A stretch of DNA of 64,000 nt, from contig NZ_AP027141.1 of assembly GCF_027943945.1 (NCBI RefSeq), positions 806,001 through 870,000 on the forward strand, written 5' to 3'. Below the pieces are notes generated by a model, which saw only the letters and a program-made list of their open reading frames with translations, was not told where the DNA came from and ran no database searches. Shown one piece after another: positions 43,134-51,901 of this stretch; within the stretch, counting starts at the first letter, position 1; the number at the start of each line of letters is the position of its first letter. The DNA comes from Microbacterium terricola (GTDB taxonomy: Bacteria; Actinomycetota; Actinomycetes; Actinomycetales; Microbacteriaceae). The translations under genes were made by a program, and so were the position numbers.

Positions 43134-44641
43134 TCCGAAGAGACTGCCACACCCGCGAGGTTCAGGCGCGAGTTGATCGAGTCCTGCGGGAAGCCCGAGA
43201 TGCCGTCGCCGACCGCGGTGATCGTCTGGCCGTTGTAGAGCCAGTCGGCGGCGTCGTCCTCGGCGACGATCCTGGCCGCCTCGGCCAGGAGGTCGGCCGA
43301 CGCGTCGGGGTCGACGGTCGCCAGGGCCTCGGCGTACAGCGACTGCACCTCGGGGTTGTCGTAGCCGAAGTAGTAGTCGGGGTTCGCGAAGTTGCCGAAG
43401 TCGCGCGGCTCGACGTGCAGCACGTAGCTGAGGTCGTAGTCGTGGTTCGTGTACACGTCCTCGAGCCACGTGGCGAACTCGACCGACTGCACGGTCAGGG
43501 TGACGCCGATCTCGTTGAAGTCCGAAACGAGGACCGTCGGGATCGTCGTGCCGTAGAAGGACGGGATCGTGAGGGTCAGCTCGAGGTCCTCGACACCGGC
43601 GTCGGCGAGGAGCTCCTTGGCCTTGGCGGGGTCGTAGGGGGCGACGTCGGACAGGTCCTCGTAGCCGGGGTCGAGCTCGGGGATCGGGCCGAAGAGGGTC
43701 GTTCCGGCGCCGACGGTGTCGACGAGCGCCTGGTGGTCGATCGCCAGCCGCAGCGCCTCGCGGACGCGGGCGTCGTCCAGCGGCGCCTTCTTGTTGTTGA
43801 ACGCCAGGGTGCCCTTGTCGGTGGTCTTGCCGTTGGTCAGGGTGAACCCGCCCGCCTCGTCGAGCTGGGGCGCGAGGGTCGGGTCGACGGCGGTGAGCAC
43901 GTCGAGGGTGCCGTCGAGTGCGGCGTTGACGCCGGCCGTGAAGTCGGGGATGTACTGCAGGACGACTCCGGCCACGCCGGCCTTGTCGCCCCAGTACTCG
44001 TCGTTGCGTGCGAACTCGATGCTGTCGCCCTGCGTCCAGTTGACGAGGGTGAACGGCCCCGTGCCGTTGGCGGCCGTCTGCAGGTCGGTCTTGTCGCCCG
44101 ACTTGAACACGAGACCGGCGGGCCCGGTGAGCGTGAACAGGAAGTTCTGGTTCGGCTCGGTGAGCGTGATCACGACGGTGTCGTCGCCGTCGGCGGCGAT
44201 CGAGTCGACGCCGGCGAAGTCGGCGTGGCCGATGATCGTGTCGTCGTCCTTGACCGCCGTGAGCGAGTCCACGACGTCGTCGACGGTGAGGTCCTCGCCG
44301 TTGTGGAAGGTGACGCCGGAAGCGAGCGTGAACGTGTAGGTGAGGCCGTCGTCCGAGACAGTGTGGCCCGTCGCCAGCGCGTCGACGATCTCGTTGTCCT
44401 GCGTGCGGGTGACCAGGCCCTGGTAGATGTTGTCGATCAGGACCTGCTCGAGCGCGGCGCCGCTGGTGTGGCGGATGTCGAGGTTGGTCGGCTCGAGCAC
44501 GAGGCCGACGGTGATCTCGGCGTTCGGATCGGGGGTGCCGGTCGCGGTCGGCGTGGTCGAGGGATCTGCGGTGCAGGCGCTGAGCGTCAGGGCGCCTGCG
44601 GCCAGCAGCGCTGCTGCGGCGAGGGCGGTGCGGCGGAACAT
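43130..44641 (-). CDS. Lipoprotein substrate-binding protein of peptide-type ABC transporter
   Basis: 503 residues, SBP_bac_5 family. Lipoprotein signal with lipobox LSAC (Cys23). GLVLEPTNLDIRHTSGAALEQV and FNNKKAPLDDARVREALRLAIDH are family motifs. Heads the operon; start ATG 44641 has AAAGGA about 6 nt upstream. Substrate (peptide, nickel or other) cannot be fixed. Conventional SD and leader suggest a different mode of control from the leaderless neighbours. Confidence 0.92.
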   Translation of the reverse strand: MFRRTALAAAALLAAGALTLSACTADPSTTPTATGTPDPNAEITVGLVLEPTNLDIRHTSGAALEQVLIDNIYQGLVTRTQDNEIVDALATGHTVSDDGLTYTFTLASGVTFHNGEDLTVDDVVDSLTAVKDDDTIIGHADFAGVDSIAADGDDTVVITLTEPNQNFLFTLTGPAGLVFKSGDKTDLQTAANGTGPFTLVNWTQGDSIEFARNDEYWGDKAGVAGVVLQYIPDFTAGVNAALDGTLDVLTAVDPTLAPQLDEAGGFTLTNGKTTDKGTLAFNNKKAPLDDARVREALRLAIDHQALVDTVGAGTTLFGPIPELDPGYEDLSDVAPYDPAKAKELLADAGVEDLELTLTIPSFYGTTIPTVLVSDFNEIGVTLTVQSVEFATWLEDVYTNHDYDLSYVLHVEPRDFGNFANPDYYFGYDNPEVQSLYAEALATVDPDASADLLAEAARIVAEDDAADWLYNGQTITAVGDGISGFPQDSINSRLNLAGVAVSSE

Positions 44642-44776
44642 GGTGGTCCTTTCGGGGGACACCCGCTGTCAGGGGGATGCTGTGGATGGCCTCGGCTTCG
44701 GGTCCCGAGCCGGGAACCAGCCTAGAGAGCCGCAGACGAGGCTATTGGTGTTCCTACTCAGAACGAAATACAAGCG

Positions 44777-45769
44777 TTAGCCCTTCCCGGCGAGCTGTCG
44801 CAGTCGTGCGCCGAGCTCGACCGGGATCTCCTCCTGCACGTTGTGGCCGGAGGGGACGTCGACGACGGATGCGGCGGGCACCCGTTCGCGGTAGGCGTCG
44901 GCATCGGCCGTGGTGACGTAGCCGCGCTCGCCCCGGATCAGGGTGAGGGGCGCGGTCACGGCGGCGAGGTCGTCCCAGCCGGCCTGGCCGAGCACCGCCG
45001 CGAGGGCGTCCTGCTGCGCCCCTGCCGCTGCGGCGGCGGTGGGGGAGGAGGCGGCGGCGGCGTTCGCGAGGCGGGCGAAGTGATGCTTCCACTCCACGCG
45101 GCCGTCGTCACGGACGCGCGAATTGTGGAACACGCCGCGCTCGGCGGCCGCCCGCTGCCCGCCCAGGCCGAAGGCGAGCGCGCGGTCGACGAGCTCGTCG
45201 CGGCTCGCCCAGTCGGTCGGGCCGGCGAAGAACTCGCGCAGCTGCGCGGCCCCGCCGTTCTGGTCGATCCCCGGGGTGATGTCGATCACGACGAGCTCGC
45301 GGACGAGCTCGGGGGCGGTCGCGGCGACGGCCGCGGCCGTCAGACCGCCGAGCGACTGGCCGACGAGCAGCTGCGGACCGTCGGCCCACGCCTCGATGCC
45401 GGCGATGACGTCGGGCGCGAGCACCCGGGCGACGTACGCCGCGTCGTCGCGCCACGACGAGTCGCCGTGGCCGGGCAGGTCGATCGCCAGAGCAGGCAGC
45501 CCGAGGGCGAGGATCGTGGTGTCCCAGGTGTGGGCGTTGAGTCCAGCCCCGTGCAGGAACGTGACCCCCACGGGCGGTGAGGGGTTCCCGCTCCCTGAGC
45601 CCGTCGAAGGGTCGGTGTGCTCGTCGAGCGGGAGATACCGCAGGGCGCTGAGCGTCCGGCCGTCGGGCAGGACCAGCGAGAGGCGCTCACCGCGGGGGAG
45701 CGGGCCGTCGATGCCGGCATCGGCGGCCTGGGCGGGAAGGAAGGAGAACTCGTCTGCGAGGTCGGTCAC
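44777..45769 (-). CDS. Alpha/beta-fold hydrolase
   Basis: 330 residues. VTFLHGAGLNAHTWD oxyanion region, nucleophile elbow LLVGQSLGGLTAA, and a C-terminal VPSGHNVQEE (catalytic His). Substrate unknown. GTG 45769 is favoured: GAGAAT lies 6 nt before it; an in-frame GTG at 45787 is the alternative. Unusual: an insert DPSTGSGSGNP near residue 50 is encoded by a REP-like repeat (45593-45611), between the first strand pair. Confidence 0.85.
   Translation of the reverse strand: MTDLADEFSFLPAQAADAGIDGPLPRGERLSLVLPDGRTLSALRYLPLDEHTDPSTGSGSGNPSPPVGVTFLHGAGLNAHTWDTTILALGLPALAIDLPGHGDSSWRDDAAYVARVLAPDVIAGIEAWADGPQLLVGQSLGGLTAAAVAATAPELVRELVVIDITPGIDQNGGAAQLREFFAGPTDWASRDELVDRALAFGLGGQRAAAERGVFHNSRVRDDGRVEWKHHFARLANAAAASSPTAAAAAGAQQDALAAVLGQAGWDDLAAVTAPLTLIRGERGYVTTADADAYRERVPAASVVDVPSGHNVQEEIPVELGARLRQLAGKG
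45593..45611 (+). repeat. REP-like repeat inside a coding sequence
   Basis: CCCTGAGCCCGTCGAAGGG, a near-palindromic 19-mer of the type dispersed in many actinobacterial genomes. It is read in frame on the minus strand within the hydrolase gene. Confidence 0.6.
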
Positions 45770-45812
45770 CCGCCCATTCTCACTCACCGGGCCGCCCTCA
45801 CCGGGGCGTCGG

Positions 45813-45818
45813 TAGTGT
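45813..45818 (+). promoter_or_regulatory. -10 box TAGTGT, leaderless AhpD-like start
   Basis: TAGTGT-GAGGAC-ATG at 45825, spacing exactly 6 nt. Confidence 0.6.
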
Positions 45819-45824
45819 GAGGAC

Positions 45825-46289
45825 ATGAGCGAAGAACGTCGCGTCCACCTCGCCCGCTCCGCCCGTCCCTCCTACGACGCGCTCGCCGCCTTCTCCAAGA
45901 CGGTGATCGCCGCCGCCGCCGACGCCGGCATCGACGACCGGCTCCGCGAGATCGTCCAGCTGCACGCCTCGCAGCTCAACGGCTGCGCGTACTGCGTCCG
46001 GGTGCACGTCGAGCGCGGCACGGAGGCCGGGCTCGAGGCCGACACGATCGCCCAGATCCCGGTCTGGCGCGAGTCGGGGGTGTTCAGCGAGCGGGAGCGG
46101 GCGGCCCTCGAGCTCACCGAGTCGTTCACCTTCATCCACGAGGACGGCATCCCCGACGACGTCTACGACCACGTCGGCGGCATCCTCAGCGAGGCGGAGT
46201 ACGTCGCACTGAGCTGGATCCTCGTCTCGATCAACGCGTTCAACCGCATCGCGGTGGCCGGCCGCTACCCGGTGCCCCCGAAGGCATGA
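45825..46289 (+). CDS. AhpD-like carboxymuconolactone decarboxylase family protein
   Basis: 154 residues. The redox motif C54-AY-C57 followed by H61 (NGCAYCVRVHVERG) is that of AhpD-type alkylhydroperoxidases. It would reduce peroxides using a thiol donor. Its stop overlaps the phosphatase start (ATGA), so the two are [18 protein letters not shown]. Confidence 0.9.
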   Translation: MSEERRVHLARSARPSYDALAAFSKTVIAAAADAGIDDRLREIVQLHASQLNGCAYCVRVHVERGTEAGLEADTIAQIPVWRESGVFSERERAALELTESFTFIHEDGIPDDVYDHVGGILSEAEYVALSWILVSINAFNRIAVAGRYPVPPKA

Positions 46290-47011
46290 CCGACCAGGAT
46301 CCCCTGGTCCCCGGCGCCGTCAATCTGCGCGACGTCGGTGGCCTCCCCGCCGGCGCGTCCCGCACGCGCCGGGGAGTCCTGTACCGCTCCGGCCACCTCG
46401 CGACCCTCGATGAGGACGGCGTCGCTGCGCTGGGCATCCTCGGCATCCGCCGTGTGATCGACCTGCGCGCAGACGACGAGGTGCGACTGCAGCCGAGCCG
46501 GACCGACGGCCTCGAGATCCGGATGCAGCGCGTGCCGCTGTTCCTCGGCTCGGCGACCTCCTTCTTCGAGCAGGACCTCTCCCTGGAGGAGATGTACCGC
46601 CGCATCGTCGACGACTCGGCCGCGGGCGTCGTCGAGGTGGTGCGCGGCCTCCTCGTCGAGCAGCCCGTCCTGGTCCACTGCACGGTGGGCAAGGACCGCA
46701 CGGGCGTGACCGTGGCGGTGGCGCTCGCCGCCGCCGGGGTCGACAGCGAGGCCGTCGTCGCCGACTACGCGCGCACCGAGGCGCTGCTCCCCGAGCGCCG
46801 CAACCGTGCGGTGCTCGCGTACCTGCGGGCACAGCATCCCGATGCCGTGCACCTGGAGGATCTCGCCACGCGGTCCCCGGCCGCGGCCATGCGGACGCTC
46901 CTGGCGGACCTCGCCGCGCGGTACGGCTCCGTGGGGGACTATCTGCGCGCCCACGGACTGTCCGACGACGAGCTGGCGGAGCTCGCCCGCATCCTCGTCG
47001 AACCGGAGTGA
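46286..47011 (+). CDS. Tyrosine/lipid phosphatase, MptpB-like (Y_phosphatase3)
   Basis: 241 residues. N-terminal NLRDVGGLPAG and the P-loop HCTVGKDRTGVT (Cys132, Arg138) are characteristic of the PTP_dual/MptpB group of tyrosine and phosphoinositide phosphatases. No signal peptide. Overlaps the AhpD-like gene. Its TGA stop forms the left edge of an iron box serving the next gene. Confidence 0.9.
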   Translation: MTDQDPLVPGAVNLRDVGGLPAGASRTRRGVLYRSGHLATLDEDGVAALGILGIRRVIDLRADDEVRLQPSRTDGLEIRMQRVPLFLGSATSFFEQDLSLEEMYRRIVDDSAAGVVEVVRGLLVEQPVLVHCTVGKDRTGVTVAVALAAAGVDSEAVVADYARTEALLPERRNRAVLAYLRAQHPDAVHLEDLATRSPAAAMRTLLADLAARYGSVGDYLRAHGLSDDELAELARILVEPE

Positions 47012-47027
47012 GGTAAGGCAACCCTTC
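47009..47027. promoter_or_regulatory. DtxR/IdeR-type iron box
   Basis: TGAGGTAAGGCAACCCTTC matches the IdeR/DtxR consensus TTAGGTTAGGCTAACCTAA at about 13 of 19 positions, including AGGT and AGGC. It overlaps the predicted -35 region of the TATAGT promoter before the SIP-like gene, a classical repressor position. Confidence 0.6.
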
Positions 47028-47036
47028 ACTCGGGGG

Positions 47037-47042
47037 TATAGT
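47037..47042 (+). promoter_or_regulatory. -10 box TATAGT of the SIP-like gene
   Basis: TATAGT, nine bases (GGAGGAGTC, with SD) and ATG 47052. The iron box lies directly upstream. Confidence 0.6.
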
Positions 47043-47051
47043 GGAGGAGTC

Positions 47052-47531
47052 ATGTCCCACTCCCTCGAGCACAGCGCCACGGCGCACGACCCGGTCGCCT
47101 GCCGTTCCTCACGGCACACCCGGGTGCAGCACCTCATCACGGCCGACGAGTCGTCGCTCGCCGAGCTCGAGGCGCTGCTGGCGACGCTGCCGATCTGCTC
47201 GACCGGACGCGTGTTCATCGAGGTGCCCGACGCGACCTGGCAGAACGACATCGTCGTGCCCGCCCGCATGGTCCTCACCTGGCTCGACCGCTCGCGTCGC
47301 TCGGGCGATCCGGGCACCGGCCGCAGCTGCGCGCCCGGTCAGGCGCTCGCGCGCGCGGTGACCGCGTGGGCGGACGAGATGCTCTGCGCCGACGACGATC
47401 ACACCCGCGTGTTCCTGCTCGGCGGCTACCTCGGCACGGCCGACATCGTCGACCACCTCACCGGGCGCCTCGGCATCGACGCGGCGGGCATCCACACTCC
47501 CGAGCGCTTCGGCCTCACCGCCTCGCGCTGA
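47052..47531 (+). CDS. Siderophore-interacting-protein-like (SIP) domain protein
   Basis: 159 residues corresponding to the C-terminal NAD(P)-binding half of SIP ferric-siderophore reductases (HLITADESSLAELEALLATLP, GRVFIEVPDATWQN, FLLGGYLGTADIVDHLTGRLG). The FAD-binding half is missing. The iron box and TATAGT promoter indicate repression by DtxR/IdeR when iron is replete. It converges on and overlaps the next gene by 17 nt. Confidence 0.82.
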   Translation: MSHSLEHSATAHDPVACRSSRHTRVQHLITADESSLAELEALLATLPICSTGRVFIEVPDATWQNDIVVPARMVLTWLDRSRRSGDPGTGRSCAPGQALARAVTAWADEMLCADDDHTRVFLLGGYLGTADIVDHLTGRLGIDAAGIHTPERFGLTASR

Positions 47532-47994
47532 CCGCCCTGTCGCTCCCGCGGGGGACGTAGTTGCCGTCTTCGAGGCCCGCCTCGATCTCGAACCGGTTGC
47601 GCAGCGGATCGCGACCAGCGAGCAGGTAGAGCAGCGGCATGAGCAGCCCGTAGCGCTGCCACTGCCGCTTGTGGACGGCCTCATGCCGCAGCACCCGGTC
47701 GGTCACGCCCGCGTCGCCGGTGAGGAAGCAGCCGCCCACGCAGACGCCGCCACGACGGAAGGCCCAGCCCGGCAGGCCGCGGAACACCCAGAGCCCCTCG
47801 CGCCGCTCCACGCGGCCTGTGCTCCACAGCGACCCCCACAGCCACCCGACCGTCGTCCCGTACCAGTACCCGACCCGGCTGATCGGCGAGTCGAGCAGCA
47901 CCGCCGGGATGCGCCGGTCGAGCGCCTGCCCTCGGGCGACAGCCGCGTCGGCCGTGTCGCGCCAGCCGGCAGGGGGCGTCGGGATCGGGCTCAC
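47515..47994 (-). CDS. Small protein with HEAVH motif, unknown function
   Basis: 159 residues. A hydrophobic middle (VGYWYGTTVGWLWGSLW, GVCVGGCFLTG) is followed by RHEAVHKRQWQRYG, an HExxH-type sequence, and EIEAGLEDGNYVPRG. Related actinobacterial proteins are often mislabelled Fe-S oxidoreductase; no Cys cluster supports that. HEAVH may be a metal site. GTG 47994 overlaps the arginase-like stop. Confidence 0.7.
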   Translation of the reverse strand: MSPIPTPPAGWRDTADAAVARGQALDRRIPAVLLDSPISRVGYWYGTTVGWLWGSLWSTGRVERREGLWVFRGLPGWAFRRGGVCVGGCFLTGDAGVTDRVLRHEAVHKRQWQRYGLLMPLLYLLAGRDPLRNRFEIEAGLEDGNYVPRGSDRAVSARR

Positions 47995-48809
47995 GCGAGG
48001 GCGCCGATCACGCGCAGGATCGCGCCGAGATCGTCGACTGCCGCTGCCGGCGACGCCGGGGCGAACCCGGCGATGGACGCGCCGACGAGCGGCACGCGCT
48101 CACGGAGGCGGCCGATGGCCGCGACCAGCTGAGGGACCTCCGCGCCGAACGGCACGGGGATGGAGACGCCGCCGAGCACCGCGGGGTCGAGCACATCCAG
48201 GTCGACGTGCACGTAGACGGCGTCCGCCCCGGTCGAGGCGACCGCCGCGGCGAGGGCATCGGGGTCGGCCAGATCGTCGGCACTCAGGCGCCGCAGGCCG
48301 AACCGCTCCGCTGCCTCCTCCTCGGGGTCGTCCAGGTCGCGTGCACCGACGAGCACGACGCGGTCCGCCGCGATGGCGCCGTCCAGCCGCAGTGTTCCCT
48401 CGCCTTCGCCCAGCACCGCGCGCAGCGCCATGCCGGAGAACGCGCCGGACGGCGATGACTCTGGGTCGTTGAGGTCGCCGTGCGCGTCGCACCAGACGAC
48501 GGCGAGCGCAGGATGCTGCGCCGCGGCGTGGGCGATCGCCGGCACCGCGACGCCGCAGTCGCCGCCGACCACGACGACATGCTCCGTCAGCGGGGCGAGG
48601 TGCTCCTCGACGATCGAGCGGATGCGCGCCACCGCGCTCAGGCGCTGCACGCCGGTCTCGAGCGCCTCGCCGGCCTCGAGCGGCACCTCCACCAGGGTGC
48701 AGGCCGAGCGGGGCAGATCGCCGGCGATCGCCTCCGCGCCGTCGACGAGGAGCATGGCGCGCGCGGCGGGGGAGCCCTGCCACTGCGGCACGACGAGGAA
48801 CCGGGTCAT
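47991..48809 (-). CDS. Arginase/agmatinase-family protein
   Basis: 272 residues of ureohydrolase fold. WCDAHGDLN (107-114) and HVDLDVLDP (201-209) carry the expected Mn-binding Asp/His residues. The first site, normally GGDHS, reads GGDCG (82-86), replacing the metal-binding His by Cys. I recall this in other actinobacterial members. Activity as arginase is therefore uncertain. Start ATG 48809. Confidence 0.85.
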   Translation of the reverse strand: MTRFLVVPQWQGSPAARAMLLVDGAEAIAGDLPRSACTLVEVPLEAGEALETGVQRLSAVARIRSIVEEHLAPLTEHVVVVGGDCGVAVPAIAHAAAQHPALAVVWCDAHGDLNDPESSPSGAFSGMALRAVLGEGEGTLRLDGAIAADRVVLVGARDLDDPEEEAAERFGLRRLSADDLADPDALAAAVASTGADAVYVHVDLDVLDPAVLGGVSIPVPFGAEVPQLVAAIGRLRERVPLVGASIAGFAPASPAAAVDDLGAILRVIGALA

Positions 48810-48862
48810 GACGTCATCCTCTCGCGGCGGCGGACCGGCCGCATCCGCCGCGCTCATCGAGA

Positions 48863-48894
48863 TGCGGGCGCCGCCCGGAGGGACGGCGCCCGCA
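48863..48894 (-). terminator. Terminator hairpin after pspA
   Basis: 11-bp perfect stem TGCGGGCGCCG with its complement, 10-nt loop, 12 nt beyond the pspA stop. Confidence 0.6.
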
Positions 48895-48905
48895 CGGGCG
48901 GGCTG

Positions 48906-49643
48906 CTACTGGTCGATCGCCGCCTGCGGCGTGCCGCCCGACTTCAGTGCGGCCAGGCGTGCCTCGACCTCGGTGAGCTGGCCGATGTCCTCGAGCGACT
49001 CGAACTGCGCGTCGAGGCTCGACGCGGCCAGCTCCTCCTTGCCGGCGGCGAGCGCCTCCTGGCGGCGCACCTTGTCTTCGAAGCGGCCGAGCTCGCTGGT
49101 CGGGTCCATCACGTCGATCGACTTGATCGCGTCGTGGACCTTGTTCTGCGCCTCGGCGGTCTTGGCGCGGGCGAGCAGCTCGGAGCGCTTCGACTTCAGC
49201 TGCTCGAGACGCTGCTTCATGCCGTTCAGGCCGTCCTTGAGCTTGCCGACGACCTCGTTCTGGGCGGCGATCGACGGTGCGATCGCGCGGGCCTCGTTCT
49301 CCTCGCCGATCTGGCGCTGCAGGGCGATCTTGGCGAGGTTGTCGAACTTGTCGGCGTCGACGGTGTTGCCGACCGCGCGCAGCTCGTCGGCCTTGCGGCT
49401 CGCTGCGAGGGCCTTGTTGCCCCACTCGGCGGCCGCCTGGATGTCCTCCTGGTGGTCGCGCTCGAGCAGGCGCAGGTTGCCGATCGTCTCGGCGATCGCG
49501 GACTCGGCCTCGGCGATCGAGTTCGAGAAGTCGCGCACGAGCTGGTCGAGCATCTTCTGCGGGTCCTCGGCGGAGTCGAGGAGGGCGTTGATGTTCGCCT
49601 TCATGAGGGTGGAGATGCGACCGAAGATGGACTGCTTTGCCAT
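48906..49643 (-). CDS. pspA: PspA/IM30 phage-shock protein
   Basis: 245 residues, almost wholly helical coiled coil. GRISTLMKANINALLDSAEDPQKMLDQLVRDF at the N-terminus is the PspA/Vipp1 signature. These ESCRT-III-related proteins form membrane-repairing assemblies. GGAAGGAAATCC precedes ATG 49643 as SD. It follows the TPM-domain gene by 68 nt in the same direction. Confidence 0.92.
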   Translation of the reverse strand: MAKQSIFGRISTLMKANINALLDSAEDPQKMLDQLVRDFSNSIAEAESAIAETIGNLRLLERDHQEDIQAAAEWGNKALAASRKADELRAVGNTVDADKFDNLAKIALQRQIGEENEARAIAPSIAAQNEVVGKLKDGLNGMKQRLEQLKSKRSELLARAKTAEAQNKVHDAIKSIDVMDPTSELGRFEDKVRRQEALAAGKEELAASSLDAQFESLEDIGQLTEVEARLAALKSGGTPQAAIDQ

Positions 49644-49711
49644 CGGATTTCCTTCCTATCGGAGAGTGCGTGGGTGGATCGTGGGCTCGGGTGGGGATGA
49701 CGGGACGGCGA

Positions 49712-51748
49712 TCAGAAGCGGCCACCTCCTCGGCGTCCGCGTGTCCCGCCGCCGCCGAAGCTGCCCGGACGGAAGCCGCCGCTGCTGCTGCTGCTGCTGC
49801 GTCCACCGCCGCCGAAGGAGCCGCCGCCGCCGAGCGAGCCGCCGCCGAAGGAGCCGCCGCCGCCGAACAGGCCGCCCATGCCGCCCGAGGAGCCGCGCGA
49901 GCCGCCGCCGCTGAGCAGCGAGTTGATGACGATGCCGCCGAGCACTGCTCCCAGCATCCCGCCGCCGCCCTGCGTGGCGGGCGCCCCGCTCTGGAAGGCG
50001 CCCACGTCGCGCTGCGCGTACTCGATCGCCTGGCCGGCGAGCTGGTCGGCGCGCTGCGCGTGCTGCAGAGCCTGCGCCGGATCGGTGTCCTGCAGCTGCT
50101 GCGCCCGCACGAGCGATGCGCCGGCCTCGGCGAGGCGGGTGCGGGCCTCCGCACCGACCGCCCCACGCCGCGAGGTGATGAAGTCCTCGGCCGCGGAGAC
50201 CTGCCCCTGGGCCTGCAGCATGAGCTGGGCGATCCGCTGGCGGTCGCGCTCTGCCTGCGCCTGCGCGTCACGCACGCCGGCGACGACGGCGTCGATCTGC
50301 TGGTTGGCGGCCTGGAGTGCCTGGAGCGTGGCCAGCGGACGCTTGCGCGGTGTGGCGAGATCGGCCGTCGCAGCGTCGATGCGCTGGCGGGTCGCGGCGA
50401 TGACGCCCGCGATGCGCCCGTCGCCATCGGGGAGGGCAGAGGCGGTCGCGATGTCGCCCTCGAGCTCCGCGACGAGTGCCGCCGCGGCGCGCTCGCCCTC
50501 GGCCAGATCGGCGCCCAGTGTCGAGATCGCCTGCTGGAGGAGGGCGGCCTGGTCGACGGCGTCCTCAGCCGCGCGGATGCTGACGGCGGCCTCGCCGCCC
50601 TTGTCCGCCGCGATGGCGGCCTGGGCCGCGGCCAGCTGCTGATCGGCGAAGGCGATGCGGTCGCGGGCCTGCTGCGGGTTGTCGGCCACCGTCGCCAGCG
50701 CCTCCGGCGCGTAGGCGGCGGTGAGCCCTGCCAGCGCGGCGGCGGCCGCGTCGATGCCGCCGGCAGCAGTGTCGCGCTCCGCGCGGATCCGGGAGAGGGC
50801 CGCAGGCGCATCCTGCTCGAGCTTGCGCAGCTCGTCGAAGTCGGCGGCCTTCTCATCGAGGCCGCGGTTGGCCGCATCCAGCAGATCGAGGATGTCGGCG
50901 TACCAGGCGCGTTCCTGCTGATCGGTGTCCGGCGTGCCGTCGTCGAGCTGCTGCTGGATGCCGAACGCCTGCTGCAGGTTCTCCTTCGCGGCGGCGAGGG
51001 CGGCCTCGAACTCGACGGTCGCGGCATCGCCGAACTGGGCGCGCGCGAAGCCGAGCTCCTGCTCGCTGGTCTTGACCGCGTCATCGGTCTCGACGAGGGC
51101 CGTGGCCGCGCGCCGCGCGAGCTCCCTCGTGTCGACGGCGTCGATGCCGGTCGGCTGTGCCGCAGGGCCGGGGCCGCCCGCCGCGCGCCGCCGCCGGCGG
51201 ACGAACAGCCAGATGACGACAGCCGCAGCCGCGACGATCACGACGGTCACGACGATGCCGGTGACCCCGCTCGCGCCGTCCGCGGCACTCTCGAAACCGT
51301 AGGCGGCCGCGTCGATCGCGCCGGCCCAATCGTTCTCGCTCAGCAGCGGCTTGACGTCGGCTTCGATCTCCGTGAGCTCCGACTCGCTCAGCGGACCGGT
51401 CGAATCCGCCGAGATGTAGAACTGCCGGCCGTCGGTCGCGACGGCGAGGAGGTACTGGGTCTGGCCGAGTCCGTTCTCCTGCGCCACGGCGTCAGCCCAC
51501 TGCTGACGGTCGGCCGGGTTCGTGAAATCGTCGACGAAGACGACGAACAGGTCGATGCCGGTGTCGGAGAAGAGCTGCCCGAGGCGATCGTTCGCCGTCG
51601 CCTCCTCCGCAGGGGACATCACATCGACGTCGTCGGTGACGTACGCGCTGCCCAGGGGCACCGGGTCTGTCGCCCAGGCCGCGGAGGCGGTTCCCGCCGA
51701 GAGCGCCACGGCGACCGCAGCGAGCGCCAGTGCCCATCGCGCGCGCAT
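49712..51748 (-). CDS. TPM-domain membrane protein with Gly-rich tail
   Basis: 678 residues. Signal peptide (ALALAAVAVALSAGTASA), TPM/YgcG domain (about 40-165; VMSPAEEATANDRLGQLFSDTGIDL, LLAVATDGRQFYIS), one transmembrane helix (about 188-210), a long helical coiled-coil region and a very Gly/Ser-rich C-terminus with FGGGGS repeats. Family links TPM proteins to membrane stress and PspA; here pspA follows directly, supporting this. ATG 51748 with AAGGGGG as SD. Confidence 0.85.
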   Translation of the reverse strand: MRARWALALAAVAVALSAGTASAAWATDPVPLGSAYVTDDVDVMSPAEEATANDRLGQLFSDTGIDLFVVFVDDFTNPADRQQWADAVAQENGLGQTQYLLAVATDGRQFYISADSTGPLSESELTEIEADVKPLLSENDWAGAIDAAAYGFESAADGASGVTGIVVTVVIVAAAAVVIWLFVRRRRRAAGGPGPAAQPTGIDAVDTRELARRAATALVETDDAVKTSEQELGFARAQFGDAATVEFEAALAAAKENLQQAFGIQQQLDDGTPDTDQQERAWYADILDLLDAANRGLDEKAADFDELRKLEQDAPAALSRIRAERDTAAGGIDAAAAALAGLTAAYAPEALATVADNPQQARDRIAFADQQLAAAQAAIAADKGGEAAVSIRAAEDAVDQAALLQQAISTLGADLAEGERAAAALVAELEGDIATASALPDGDGRIAGVIAATRQRIDAATADLATPRKRPLATLQALQAANQQIDAVVAGVRDAQAQAERDRQRIAQLMLQAQGQVSAAEDFITSRRGAVGAEARTRLAEAGASLVRAQQLQDTDPAQALQHAQRADQLAGQAIEYAQRDVGAFQSGAPATQGGGGMLGAVLGGIVINSLLSGGGSRGSSGGMGGLFGGGGSFGGGSLGGGGSFGGGGRSSSSSSGGFRPGSFGGGGTRGRRGGGRF

Positions 51749-51889
51749 CGAACCCCCTTGGACGGGCTCGGTCGCAGCCCAGGATCCGAGTCTATGCAGG
51801 TAGCCGCATGCGGGGACAGTGCGCCGCCTGAGTGAACCCCGTGAGGCGCGGGACGCGGGTCGCTTCGCTGCGCACGCCGGCCGGGTGAC

Positions 51890-51895
51890 TAGGGT
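51890..51895 (+). promoter_or_regulatory. -10 box TAGGGT, leaderless DUF3097 start
   Basis: TAGGGT-GGCCGG-GTG at 51902, spacing exactly 6 nt. Confidence 0.6.
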
Positions 51896-51901
51896 GGCCG
51901 G

